A DNA stretch of 64,000 nt from Neobacillus niacini NBRC 15566 (GTDB lineage Bacteria; Bacillota; Bacilli; Bacillales; Cytobacillaceae). The notes under the pieces were generated by a model. That model worked only from the letters and a program-made list of their open reading frames with translations. It made no database searches and was not told where the DNA came from. This document shows, piece after piece, positions 16,726 through 24,940 of this stretch; position 1 is the first letter of the stretch, and the number at the start of each line of letters is the position of its first letter. Made by a program: the position numbers and the translations under genes. The DNA is taken from positions 1 through 64,000 of the forward strand of contig NZ_BCVA01000005.1 of NCBI RefSeq assembly GCF_001591505.1. Reading direction: 5' to 3'.

Positions 16726-17445
16726 TTGAGAATCGATAAAATGCTCGCCAATTTAGGTTTTGGCAGCCGAAAAGAAGTAAAGCAGCTATTAAAAAGCGGA
16801 GCTGTTAAGATTGACGATGCGGTCGTGAAAGATCCAAAACAGCATGTAGATACAAATAAACAAAGTGTTACCTTAAATGGTGAAGTAATTGAGTATAAAG
16901 AATTTATCTATTTAATGATGAACAAGCCTCAAGGCGTACTGTCAGCAACAGAGGACAGCGCTCAGGAAACAGTTATCGATTTATTGGAATTAGAGGACCA
17001 AGTGTATGAGCCGTTTCCGGTCGGGAGATTAGACAAGGATACCGAAGGCCTATTACTGATTACAAATGATGGGCAATTAGCCCACAGGCTGTTGTCACCC
17101 AAAAAACATGTTCCGAAGACCTATTTTGCGGTGATTGACCAGGAAGTAACACAGGAAGACATAAAGGCATTTGCAGAGGGAGTCACCCTTGATGATGGGT
17201 ACGAAACAAAACCAGGTGAGCTCAAAATTTTGAAGTCTGGTATTCGTTCAGACATCGAACTGACGATAACCGAGGGGAAGTTCCATCAAGTAAAAAGAAT
17301 GTTTGAAGCAGTAGGAAAAAAAGTGGTCTATTTGAAGCGAATTACTATGGGACCATTACCTCTTGATGAGACCCTTGAATTAGGGGAGTATAGAGAACTA
17401 ACGGACGAAGAAATAGAGCTACTAAGGAATTATCAAGTAAAGTAA
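16726..17445 (+). CDS. ytzG: RsuA-family pseudouridine synthase YtzG
   Basis: This 239-aa enzyme has an N-terminal S4 RNA-binding domain (MRIDKMLANLGFGSRKEVKQLL) and a catalytic domain with FPVGRLDKDTEGLLL, whose Asp is the catalytic residue of the RsuA/RluB/E/F family. It should modify a uridine in 16S or 23S rRNA; by its RsuA-like form 16S is more likely. The TTG at 16726 has AAGGAGG 8 nt upstream, so the ATG at 16708 is rejected. It follows murJ by 28 bp. Confidence 0.88.
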   Translation: MRIDKMLANLGFGSRKEVKQLLKSGAVKIDDAVVKDPKQHVDTNKQSVTLNGEVIEYKEFIYLMMNKPQGVLSATEDSAQETVIDLLELEDQVYEPFPVGRLDKDTEGLLLITNDGQLAHRLLSPKKHVPKTYFAVIDQEVTQEDIKAFAEGVTLDDGYETKPGELKILKSGIRSDIELTITEGKFHQVKRMFEAVGKKVVYLKRITMGPLPLDETLELGEYRELTDEEIELLRNYQVK

Positions 17446-17478
17446 AAAGGACAAGGCGACAGTCGCCTTGTCCTTTTT
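17444..17478. terminator. Bidirectional terminator ytzG/dps
   Basis: AAAAAGGACAAGGCGAC/GTCGCCTTGTCCTTTTT, a perfect stem with A and T runs on the two sides, serves both convergent genes. Confidence 0.93.
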
Positions 17479-17923
17479 ACGCTTGAAGAAAGGATGTTAA
17501 CATCCAATTATGTTTGCTTAGTTTTTCAATTAATTCTGTGAACATGTCACTTGTTACTTCATCATTTACGTTTTCGGCAGCCACTTTACCTACCTTTAAT
17601 TCAGAGATAAGCTGCGAGAAATCATTAACAACACTTTGTACCATCTCTTCTGCCGTCAGGTTCTCAGAAGTTTCTTCAATAGATGCATATAGGATGTATT
17701 CCTTTAATGTTGAAATTGGCTTTCCACCTGCAATTAATAACCGTTCGGCTAATTCATCGATCGTTCCTGCAGCCTCTTCATATAAGTCCTCGAATTTCGC
17801 ATGTAGAGTGAAAAAGTTTGGTCCTTTTACATACCAGTGAAAACGATGGAGCTTTGTGTATATTACATTCCAGTTTGCGAGTTGCTGATTCATCACTTGT
17901 TCAAGAGTCATTGTTTGTGTCAT
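17477..17923 (-). CDS. dps: Dps-family ferroxidase/DNA-protection protein
   Basis: This 148-aa protein has the Dps ferroxidase pattern HRFHWYVKGPNFFTLHAKFEDLYEE and DELAERLL, with His, Asp and Glu ligands in place. It should form a dodecamer that oxidises and stores iron with hydrogen peroxide. ATG 17923 follows AGGAGGGATG. Its promoter overlaps one PerR-like box and a second perfect box lies just upstream, so derepression by peroxide is expected. Confidence 0.93.
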   Translation of the reverse strand: MTQTMTLEQVMNQQLANWNVIYTKLHRFHWYVKGPNFFTLHAKFEDLYEEAAGTIDELAERLLIAGGKPISTLKEYILYASIEETSENLTAEEMVQSVVNDFSQLISELKVGKVAAENVNDEVTSDMFTELIEKLSKHNWMLTSFLQA

Positions 17924-17948
17924 CGTTTCATCCCTCCTAATTTCTTAT

Positions 17949-17963
17949 CTGTAATAATTATAA
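17949..17963 (-). promoter_or_regulatory. PerR-like box 1 overlapping the dps -10
   Basis: CTGTAAT-A-ATTATAA matches 13 of 15 positions of the PerR consensus TTATAATNATTATAA, with one perfect half. It overlaps the dps -10 hexamer. Confidence 0.6.
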
Positions 17964-17984
17964 CATATATCATTTGAAAGTAAA
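17957..17984 (-). promoter_or_regulatory. Sigma-A promoter of dps
   Basis: On the minus strand TTTACT (17984-17979), 16-bp spacer, TATAAT (17962-17957). Confidence 0.7.
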
Positions 17985-17991
17985 TATTAAA

Positions 17992-18006
17992 TTATAATAA
18001 TTATAA
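17992..18006. promoter_or_regulatory. PerR box 2, perfect
   Basis: TTATAAT-A-ATTATAA is an exact 7-1-7 PerR consensus. It lies upstream of the dps promoter and also about 107 bp before the speD ATG. Confidence 0.8.
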
Positions 18007-18112
18007 ATAAGGGTCGAAGGGAACTTTTATATAAGTAACAATTAAAAAAATGGGTATTATAAAAATATTTACTACTCTGTACGCATTTGAAAATCCAAAA
18101 GGGGGAAGCTGC

Positions 18113-18919
18113 ATGAAACTTTCACACAAAGAGACCATTGAACTACATGGCTTTAACAACTTGACCAAATCATTGAGTTTTAATATGTACGATATTTGTT
18201 ATACACGATCAAGGGAAGAGCGTGAGGCATATTTAAAGTATATCGATGAACAATATAGTGCCGAAAGACTGCAAAAGATATTAACACATGTATCTGATAT
18301 TATTGGGGCTCATGTATTAAACGTTGCAAGTCAAGATTTTGAGCCGGCTGGAGCAAGTGTAACGCTTCTCGTATCAGAGGGGCCAGTCGAAAATGCCCCG
18401 TCAGAGCATTTTGAGGAATCACCAGGACCGTTGCCGGAATCGGTTGTAATGCAGTTAGATAAGAGTCATATCACGGTTCATACATACCCTGAATATCATC
18501 CAGATGAAGGAATCAGCACTTTTAGGGCGGATATTGACGTATCAACGTGCGGGGAAATATCACCGCTTAAGGCACTGCATTATCTGATTCGTTCGTTTGA
18601 AACTGACGTGATGACAATAGATTATCGTGTTCGTGGATTTACAAGAGATAAGGATGGATATAAATTATTTATTGATCACGAAATCAGCTCCATTCAGAAT
18701 TATATACCTGATGACGTTGGCGAACTATTCGACATGATTGATGTAAATGTGTATCAAGAAAATATTTTCCATACAAAGTGTAAACTTCGCGAATTTGATT
18801 TAAACAATTATTTATTTGGCTATAAGAAAGAAACGTTACAACCAGAAGAGTTAATTGAAATTACTGAAAGAATAAAACTAGAAATGGATGAAATCTTTTA
18901 TGGGAAAAATATGGTGTAA
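18113..18919 (+). CDS. speD: S-adenosylmethionine decarboxylase proenzyme, long form
   Basis: This 268-aa pyruvoyl enzyme makes decarboxylated AdoMet for spermidine synthesis. The self-cleavage site is [12 protein letters not shown] (Lys117-Ser118), where Ser becomes the pyruvoyl group. A conserved His and the Cys in [14 protein letters not shown] follow. Length and layout match the E. coli-type enzyme rather than the roughly 126-aa SpeD of B. subtilis. ATG 18113 follows GGGGGAAG; the longer ORF from 18050 has no RBS. No spermidine synthase gene is adjacent. Confidence 0.92.
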   Translation: MKLSHKETIELHGFNNLTKSLSFNMYDICYTRSREEREAYLKYIDEQYSAERLQKILTHVSDIIGAHVLNVASQDFEPAGASVTLLVSEGPVENAPSEHFEESPGPLPESVVMQLDKSHITVHTYPEYHPDEGISTFRADIDVSTCGEISPLKALHYLIRSFETDVMTIDYRVRGFTRDKDGYKLFIDHEISSIQNYIPDDVGELFDMIDVNVYQENIFHTKCKLREFDLNNYLFGYKKETLQPEELIEITERIKLEMDEIFYGKNMV

Positions 18920-18977
18920 TGCATGACAATTCTATTGTTAACATTATTATGGAGAACAGTAGCCAAAAGGAGAGTGC

Positions 18978-19009
18978 GCAGCTTTGCAAAAAAGTAAGGC
19001 TGCTTTTTT
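18978..19009 (+). terminator. Terminator after speD
   Basis: GCAGCTTT/AAGGCTGC stem followed by six Ts. Confidence 0.8.
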
Positions 19010-19062
19010 GCGATGATGGTGTAAAATGGAATTCATAAGATTTTATTTAGTAGGAGAATATT

Positions 19063-19788
19063 ATGTTTTTAAATAAAGTGACATTATTAAAAGAAAAGAT
19101 TCCATCCTTTAACCTCTACCCCTTTTCTATACCAGCAATTGAGAGCCTTGTAGAGATTAAAATAGAAAGAAACGTCACCTTTTTTGTAGGAGAAAATGGG
19201 TCGGGTAAATCTACTTTATTAGAAGCAATAGCAGACAAATGTGGCTTTAATACAGCTGGTGGCGGAAGAAATAATTCTTATGAAGTGTATGAAACAGATT
19301 CTGATCTTAGCCAATTCATAAGGCTTTCCTGGATGCCAAAAGTAACGAATGGTTTCTTTTTACGGGCAGAATCATTTTATCATTTTGCTACCCATATTGA
19401 TGAGGTGGATGAGAACGGATTTAAACATTACGGTGGAAAATCGTTGTTACAACAATCACATGGAGAATCTTTTTTGTCACTATTTTTAAACCGATTTAAT
19501 GGGGAAGCAATTTATTTGTTAGATGAACCGGAGGCTGCATTATCTCCTGCAAGGCAATTGACCCTTTTAAAAATCATTCATGACCTCGACTCACGAGGTG
19601 ACTCCCAGTTTATCATTGCCAGTCATTCTCCTATACTATTGGGTTATCCAGAAGCAGACATTTATAGCTTCGACAATGATGAAATTTCAAAGATAAACTA
19701 TGAAGAAACAGATCATTACAACATAACAAAATACTTTTTAGAAAATAGAAAGAGATTTCTTCATGAGCTTTTTAAAGAAGACGAATAG
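19063..19788 (+). CDS. Small ABC-type AAA ATPase (orphan)
   Basis: This 241-aa soluble ATPase has Walker A GENGSGKST (43-51), a degenerate ABC signature QQSHGESFL near residue 133, Walker B AIYLLDEPEAALS and a His switch in IIASHSPIL. This order fits the COG3910-type AAA_21 proteins. No partner gene is adjacent and there is no membrane segment. Its role is unknown; related proteins occur alone in many genomes, so I do not call it a defence gene. The RBS is TAGGAG. Confidence 0.8.
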   Translation: MFLNKVTLLKEKIPSFNLYPFSIPAIESLVEIKIERNVTFFVGENGSGKSTLLEAIADKCGFNTAGGGRNNSYEVYETDSDLSQFIRLSWMPKVTNGFFLRAESFYHFATHIDEVDENGFKHYGGKSLLQQSHGESFLSLFLNRFNGEAIYLLDEPEAALSPARQLTLLKIIHDLDSRGDSQFIIASHSPILLGYPEADIYSFDNDEISKINYEETDHYNITKYFLENRKRFLHELFKEDE

Positions 19789-19900
19789 CTCTAGCAAAAA
19801 GCAGGGATACCCAAATGAATAATAAAGGGTTCCGTTTGAGAAAACTCACTCTCTTAAAGTTAAGATGTCTCGTTTTTAATCGAGTAACCAGCAAAAGAAA

Positions 19901-20084
19901 ATAAGCGGAGATTTTCCGCCTATTGCAGAATGGAACTTGTTTTGGGGTAAATAAACGGAGGTTTTCCGCTTAAGCAAAGCAAAAACCCCCATTTTCCAAT
20001 TTTTCGAGCCCATAGGCGGAATCTATCCGTCTATTTTAGCCTTTTTTATACTAATTACTAATTAAGCGGAATTTCTACGGCTAT
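19901..20084. repeat. Cluster of four short GCGGA palindromes
   Basis: Four imperfect units share the form [AG]CGGA-(5-7 nt)-[T]CCG[CT]: 19905-19919 (perfect GCGGA ... TCCGC), 19955-19970, 20016-20030 and 20065-20082. Several are preceded by AATAA or ATTAA and followed by CTATT or TTA. They resemble a small dispersed hairpin unit amplified locally. Confidence 0.65.
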
Positions 20085-20129
20085 TTATCAACTCAGGTGC
20101 TTAACCCCATCCCTTCCCAACCAATAAAT

Positions 20130-20160
20130 AAAGAAAAAGACGTATGAAAATTCATACGTC
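20130..20160 (-). terminator. Terminator of the amino acid permease gene
   Basis: Stem GACGTATGAA/TTCATACGTC (20139-20160), with TTTTTCTT downstream on the minus strand. Confidence 0.88.
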
Positions 20161-20199
20161 AATTCACCCGAAAATGGAACCCTTTATAATGAATGGATA

Positions 20200-21534
20200 T
20201 CACTTCTTTTTTGCTTTTAATGAAAGAACTACCAGTATTCCCACTATTAAAAGAGAAACGGTTGAGCCTATTATATTGTTTGGCGTTAAAATAAAACCAA
20301 TAAAAATTAAACTTAATACTACTATAGCGATAATCGTTGTATATGGAAACCATTTAACCCTAAAAGAAGGCGTAACCTTATACTGCGGTCTCAGCTTTAA
20401 ATGGGCTGAACAAATTCCTATCCAAACTATCATAATTGTGAAGCCAGGGATCGTCATAAGGTAACTAATGATATTACTAGGACTAATATAGGCAAAGAAT
20501 ACACCAACTAATAGACAGAGACTGGTAATCATAAGACCAATAAAAGGAATTCCGTTACTAGAGGTTCTCATTAATCCTTTAGGAGCAACTCCGCTTTTAG
20601 CCATAGAAAATAGTGTTCTCGATGTTGCATAGATCCCTGAGTTGGCGGCTGAAAGAACGGCTGTTAATAGAATGAAATTCATTACATGTGCTGCTCCAGG
20701 AAGTCCAGTCATAGTAAAAACTTGAACAAATGGACTTTCTTGACCATTAACAGAATTCCAAGGCATAATACCACAAATAATTAAGATCGGAAAAATATAA
20801 AAAATAATAACCCGCCATACTGCACCCTTAATAATACTTGGCATAACTCGTTCAGCGTCCTTCGTTTCAGTCACAGCAACCCCAATTAACTCAGCACCGC
20901 CATATGAAAACATAACGACCAAAAAGGCACTTAGCATCCCACTGACACCGTGCGGGAAAAATCCGCCATGTGCAGTATAGTTTGCTAATGGATCCCCAAT
21001 ATCACTTGGAAAAACTCCAAAAATGATAAGAGCGCCCAAAAAGATAAAAGCGACTAACGCGATTATTTTTATCCCTGCAAACCAAAACTCGAGCTCACCA
21101 TAATATTTTACCGGGAATAAATTAATCCCAATAATGACTGCAGCACATATTAGGCTAAGAAGCCATAATGGTATCGATGGATACCAAAATTGCAGAAAAC
21201 TTCCAGCTGCTAATAATTCAACCGTGATAACAATGGTCCAGTTAATCCAATATAACCAGCCCGTGATAAATGACAGCTTAAAACCAAAAGCTCGATAAAG
21301 AAGCAGCTGTACATTATGATTGGGAAAAGCAATAGCCATCTCACCTAAAGCAGCCATGACGATAAACAATAATAGCCCGCCAATAAGATAGGTAAAGATA
21401 ACACTAGGCCCAGCGATATTTAACGTATCGGAACTACCTTTGAAAATTCCTGTACCAATCATGCCGGCTAAGGCAATAAACTGGACATGCCTTGGCAGTA
21501 ATCCTTTTTTTAGTTCATGATGATTATTTTCCAT
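20200..21534 (-). CDS. APC-family amino acid permease (AAT type)
   Basis: This 444-aa transporter has about 12 helices and the AAT signature at helix 1 (LAGMIGTGIFKGSSDTLNIAGPS). The helix 8 region ANSGIYATSRTLFSMAKSG is conserved in proton-coupled amino acid permeases such as YvbW, AapA and LysP. The substrate cannot be assigned. A 22-bp palindromic sequence about 40 bp before the start is shared with the aroA upstream region and resembles a cre site, so catabolite control is possible. Its ATG at 21534 has a modest RBS (AAAGGTAGG). Confidence 0.88.
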   Translation of the reverse strand: MENNHHELKKGLLPRHVQFIALAGMIGTGIFKGSSDTLNIAGPSVIFTYLIGGLLLFIVMAALGEMAIAFPNHNVQLLLYRAFGFKLSFITGWLYWINWTIVITVELLAAGSFLQFWYPSIPLWLLSLICAAVIIGINLFPVKYYGELEFWFAGIKIIALVAFIFLGALIIFGVFPSDIGDPLANYTAHGGFFPHGVSGMLSAFLVVMFSYGGAELIGVAVTETKDAERVMPSIIKGAVWRVIIFYIFPILIICGIMPWNSVNGQESPFVQVFTMTGLPGAAHVMNFILLTAVLSAANSGIYATSRTLFSMAKSGVAPKGLMRTSSNGIPFIGLMITSLCLLVGVFFAYISPSNIISYLMTIPGFTIMIVWIGICSAHLKLRPQYKVTPSFRVKWFPYTTIIAIVVLSLIFIGFILTPNNIIGSTVSLLIVGILVVLSLKAKKK

Positions 21535-21574
21535 GTTGTCCTACCTTTATTTAAAAAGTTTTCACTATCTTACG

Positions 21575-21596
21575 TAAACGCTTTTAAGCGCTAAAG
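21575..21596 (-). promoter_or_regulatory. Shared palindromic site upstream of the permease
   Basis: This 22-bp sequence with core CGCTT-AA-AAGCG (minus strand) is identical to 40878-40899. It resembles a cre (CcpA) site with two mismatches in either orientation. The regulator is not proven. Confidence 0.55.
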
Positions 21597-21642
21597 TATT
21601 ATACTAATATATCATAATATACTAGATATTCAACCCTATTTT

Positions 21643-21699
21643 ACAAATAAAAGCAAGCACGCACGCGAGATATTCGCGTGCGTGCTTGCTTTTATTTGT
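21643..21699 (-). terminator. Very strong terminator after ytzE
   Basis: A perfect 26-bp stem (21643-21668/21674-21699) has a 5-nt loop and A/T-rich feet; GC-rich CGCACGCGA forms the top. It separates ytzE from the permease and could act on both strands. Confidence 0.88.
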
Positions 21700-21710
21700 T
21701 TATCCATATA

Positions 21711-21932
21711 TTACGAAGACATCTTTACTTTTTTTTGTGTGGTCGTCCATTTTCCGCGGCTTGGGCTTATTACCAAGTCATTATAGGCTAAAACATTTAA
21801 ATCTCGTTGTATGGTGCGAGGAGTGATACCAAATTCCTCTACAAGTTCTTGCGTCGTGACTGTGCCCTTATTACGAATAAACATGTAGATGCATTTGATG
21901 CGGTTTAACATCCGGTTAGTTGAAGGTTTCAA
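21711..21932 (-). CDS. ytzE: DeoR-type HTH protein YtzE
   Basis: This 73-aa protein is essentially a lone winged helix-turn-helix: IYMFIRNKGTVTTQELVEEFGITPRTIQRDLNVLAYNDLV is the DeoR-family DNA-binding domain. There is no sugar-phosphate effector domain. It matches the small B. subtilis regulator YtzE in size. Targets are unknown. The RBS is AGGGAGTGG before ATG 21932. Confidence 0.85.
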   Translation of the reverse strand: MKPSTNRMLNRIKCIYMFIRNKGTVTTQELVEEFGITPRTIQRDLNVLAYNDLVISPSRGKWTTTQKKVKMSS

Positions 21933-22380
21933 AGAACCACTCCCTATCCTTTTATAAAAACCTAGTGTCTATCCCTCTACCGACAGCCTCTTTGATTAGT
22001 ATGTAATTTTCTTCCCGCAGACAACTCCTTTTATTAATAGATAGTTGCAGTGGATACCCCGATGACTTACATTTATTGTACCCACAATTTCTGAAAATTT
22101 CCACCATTAGCGAAATATTTACATAAAAAACATAACTTCGTAACAATAATTGTTCGGTTATTCTCCTCCCTTACTTGATTCTTACTATAGTCTATGGATG
22201 TAAATGTTAAGTTTATGACAAATTAATTGAATTTTTTGTAAATTAACACCCTTTCGACGTAAAAGTGCTAATGGAAAATATTTCGTTTTTAAACAGAATC
22301 TTGATAAGATAATGGCGGGATATCAAAATATTGAAATTGTTCCGTTGGCTCAATAAGACTAACTAAAGGGGGACTAAAGA
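21933..22380. other. Intergenic region between divergent ytzE and dat
   Basis: This AT-rich stretch of about 450 bp should hold both promoters. For dat a weak TTGATA (22301-22306), 17-bp spacer, CAAAAT can be seen. A 64-codon minus-strand ORF (21952-22146) has no RBS or recognisable sequence and is not called. No repeat or RNA structure stands out. Confidence 0.5.
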
Positions 22381-23250
22381 ATGGAATATGCTTTATTAAA
22401 TGGGGAGATTATAGACCGGTCGGAAGCAAAGGTTGATGTAGAAGACCGTGGTTATCAGTTTGGCGATGGTGTGTACGAAGTTATCCGTGTTTATAATGGA
22501 AAAATGTTTACACTAACTGAACATTTAAAACGATTCGCTAATAGTGCTGAAAGTATAGGGATTTCTATACCATTTTCGATTGTAGAATTAACGGAAATGT
22601 TAGAAGAACTATTACTGAAAAACAATTTGCAAACAGGAAATATCTATATGCAGGTGACCAGAGGAACTGCGCCTCGGAATCATTTGTTTCCAACAGGAAA
22701 TGTTCCACCAACACTTGTAGCCTATACAATTAAGGGAGTACGACCTTTGGAAAACCTCAAGTCTGGAGTAAAAGCAATCTTAACAGAGGATATTCGCTGG
22801 CTTCGCTGCGATATAAAAAGTTTAAATTTACTAGGTAATCTTTTAGCTAAACAAAAAGCAAGCGAGCAAGGCTGTTTTGAGGCGATTCAGCACCGCGGCC
22901 AGGATGTCACAGAAGGAAGCTCTTCAAATATCTTTATTGTAAAAAATGGGACAGTCATAACCCATGAGTCGAACCATTTAATCCTAAAAGGAATTACAAA
23001 AGATGTGATAGTAGATCTCTGTAAGAAAAATAATATCCCAGTACTTGAACGGACTTTTTCACTTGCAGAACTTGGGGAAGCAGATGAAGTATTCTTATCG
23101 AGTACAACAGCGGAAGTAATGCCGGTAATTGAAATTGACGGAAATAAAATTAAATCCGGAAATCCGGGTCCACTAACTCGAAATTTGCAAGAATTTTTTA
23201 AAAAAGAAATTGAAAAACAATGTGGAGTACTTGTTAATAACGGAATCTAG
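22381..23250 (+). CDS. dat: D-amino acid aminotransferase
   Basis: This 289-aa fold-type IV PLP enzyme interconverts D-alanine and 2-oxoglutarate with pyruvate and D-glutamate, feeding peptidoglycan synthesis. The PLP lysine is Lys146 in DIKSLNLLGNL, and the start YALLNGEIIDRSEAKVDVEDRGYQFGDGVYEV is typical of bacillar D-AAT. TEGSSSNIF and SSTTAEVMPV build the phosphate cup. The ATG follows AAAGGGGG. A terminator follows directly. Confidence 0.94.
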   Translation: MEYALLNGEIIDRSEAKVDVEDRGYQFGDGVYEVIRVYNGKMFTLTEHLKRFANSAESIGISIPFSIVELTEMLEELLLKNNLQTGNIYMQVTRGTAPRNHLFPTGNVPPTLVAYTIKGVRPLENLKSGVKAILTEDIRWLRCDIKSLNLLGNLLAKQKASEQGCFEAIQHRGQDVTEGSSSNIFIVKNGTVITHESNHLILKGITKDVIVDLCKKNNIPVLERTFSLAELGEADEVFLSSTTAEVMPVIEIDGNKIKSGNPGPLTRNLQEFFKKEIEKQCGVLVNNGI

Positions 23251-23251
23251 C

Positions 23252-23298
23252 ATAGAAACGTGCAACGGAAAAAATCTGGTGCACGTTTCTATTTTTAT
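23252..23298 (+). terminator. Terminator after dat
   Basis: ATAGAAACGTGCA/TGCACGTTTCTAT, 13-bp perfect stem, then TTTTTATT. Confidence 0.9.
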
Positions 23299-23360
23299 TA
23301 ACCTATATAATACATACAAGTTGGAAAAAATAGTCTAAAATAAGAAAAGGAATGATAAAT

Positions 23361-23927
23361 ATGAACAAACAAACACATTTTTTCTTTGCGATAAAAATTC
23401 CGCAAGAAACAAAGCTGATCTTGAAAGAAAATAGGGAGAGGTTAAAAGAGTTTCTCCCATTCAGCCGCTGGGTTCACCATGAAGATTTGCATATAACATT
23501 AGCTTTTCTAGGAGATGCCCCTTCTGAAAAACTTACTAGCGCGATGGAGAACGTTCAAGCAGCATTAAGCGGGACAAAAGGATTTATATTGAAAATAAAC
23601 AGGCTTGGAATCTTTGGTAAACAAGATTCACCGCGGATTTTTTGGGCAGATACAAATGAAAGTAAAGAATTGCAGGTCGTTAGAAAAAAAGTATTTTCCG
23701 CATGCTTAGAGGCTGGTTTTCAACTTGAAACAAGACCCTTTAAACCCCACCTCACCCTTGCACGTAAATGGACAGGGGACAAACCTTTTCAGCAAAATCT
23801 CCTTAATGTATGGGATAAGCTTCAGCCAGAGCCGCTTTTATTTAAAGTGGATGAGGTTGTTTTATACCAAACACATCTTGATAAAACACCGAAATACGAG
23901 GAAAAAACAATATACAAATTGGAATAA
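23361..23927 (+). CDS. thpR: RNA 2',3'-cyclic phosphodiesterase ThpR (YtlP)
   Basis: This 188-aa member of the 2H phosphoesterase superfamily has both HXTX motifs, HITLAF near residue 46 and HLTLAR near residue 130. The family opens 2',3'-cyclic phosphates on RNA ends. It is cytosolic. I prefer ATG 23361, since AAAAGGA at 23344-23350 is too close to the in-frame ATG at 23352. ytlR follows after 29 bp. Confidence 0.9.
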   Translation: MNKQTHFFFAIKIPQETKLILKENRERLKEFLPFSRWVHHEDLHITLAFLGDAPSEKLTSAMENVQAALSGTKGFILKINRLGIFGKQDSPRIFWADTNESKELQVVRKKVFSACLEAGFQLETRPFKPHLTLARKWTGDKPFQQNLLNVWDKLQPEPLLFKVDEVVLYQTHLDKTPKYEEKTIYKLE

Positions 23928-23956
23928 GCGACAAATTAACGTAAAAGGTTGGTTGT

Positions 23957-24940
23957 ATGAAACAAATCTATTTTATTATCAATCCAAAAGCGAGAAATGG
24001 ATACTGCTTAAATGTATGGAGGAAACTTGAAACAAAACTACTCGAAGATAAAATCCCTTACTTGGCCTTCTTTACGGAATACCCTGGTCATGCGATCAAA
24101 TTAGCGTCGCAAATTGCTGCAAAAGACCATGAGAAAAAAGTCATTATTGCCGTTGGCGGGGACGGAACCATGCACGAAGTCGTGAATGGAATTGTAAAAT
24201 ATAACAATATTACTCTTGGTTTCGTACCAGGAGGATCTGGAAATGACTTTTCTCGGGGCTTTCAAATTCCCTCAGACCCAGAAGAAGCTTTATCGGTTAT
24301 TCTTCGGCTGATAAAAAAGGAAGCAACAATCATTGATATTGGAATGGTCACGATGAAGGATCATTCAGAAACCTATTTTATTAATAATATGGGTGCTGGG
24401 TTCGATGCATTAATTTCCCATGAGGTAAACCATTCTAAAGTTAAAGCTTGGCTCAATAAACTGTCTTTAGGCCGGTTGGTATACGTGTATTTTTTACTAA
24501 AAAAACTATTTTCTTATAAATGCGCAACAATTGATTTATCAATTGACGGCAGAAGGCATATACTTGAACAAACATGGTTTGTAACTGTTTCCAATCAGCC
24601 CTATTACGGGGGAGGTATGATGATTGCACCTGGTGCGATCCCCGATGATGGACTCTTAGATATTACGGTAGTCCATAGTTTGTCAAAATGGAAGCTATTA
24701 TTGGTTTTTATTAGCGTATTTTGGGGTAAGCACATTCAATTTAAAGAGGTACAGACCTTTAAGGGAAGAATCGTTTTCATTCAATCTTCAGCTTCCTTAT
24801 ATGTCCATGCTGATGGTGAGGATAAAGGATACACTCCTTTAAATATCCATGTTCAAACAAAAAAACTAAAGGTTTTAACGAGGGTGGGAAGTATGCGAGA
24901 AACTGTTCTGAAAGAGAGGGACTCGAATGAACTCCAATGA
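23957..24940 (+). CDS. ytlR: Diacylglycerol kinase-like lipid kinase YtlR
   Basis: This 327-aa protein has a DAGKc catalytic domain: nucleotide loop GGDGTMHEVVNG (about residues 76-87), GGSGNDFSRG, and a C-terminal YegS-like beta domain ending in DGLLDI ... HADGED. It likely phosphorylates a membrane lipid, but the substrate is not known and it is distinct from DgkB. Its 3' end overlaps the amyX start by 14 nt, so the two are translationally coupled. Confidence 0.88.
   Translation: MKQIYFIINPKARNGYCLNVWRKLETKLLEDKIPYLAFFTEYPGHAIKLASQIAAKDHEKKVIIAVGGDGTMHEVVNGIVKYNNITLGFVPGGSGNDFSRGFQIPSDPEEALSVILRLIKKEATIIDIGMVTMKDHSETYFINNMGAGFDALISHEVNHSKVKAWLNKLSLGRLVYVYFLLKKLFSYKCATIDLSIDGRRHILEQTWFVTVSNQPYYGGGMMIAPGAIPDDGLLDITVVHSLSKWKLLLVFISVFWGKHIQFKEVQTFKGRIVFIQSSASLYVHADGEDKGYTPLNIHVQTKKLKVLTRVGSMRETVLKERDSNELQ

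Larger units (their letters stand above)
19789..20199. other. Intergenic region with GCGGA palindromes
   Basis: This stretch of about 410 bp between convergent genes has no credible ORF. It holds the short palindrome cluster at 19901-20084 and the permease terminator at 20130-20160. Confidence 0.75.

Noticed and set aside
21952..22146. 64-codon minus-strand ORF upstream of ytzE
   Set aside because: No RBS, no recognisable composition, and it lies in an AT-rich promoter region.
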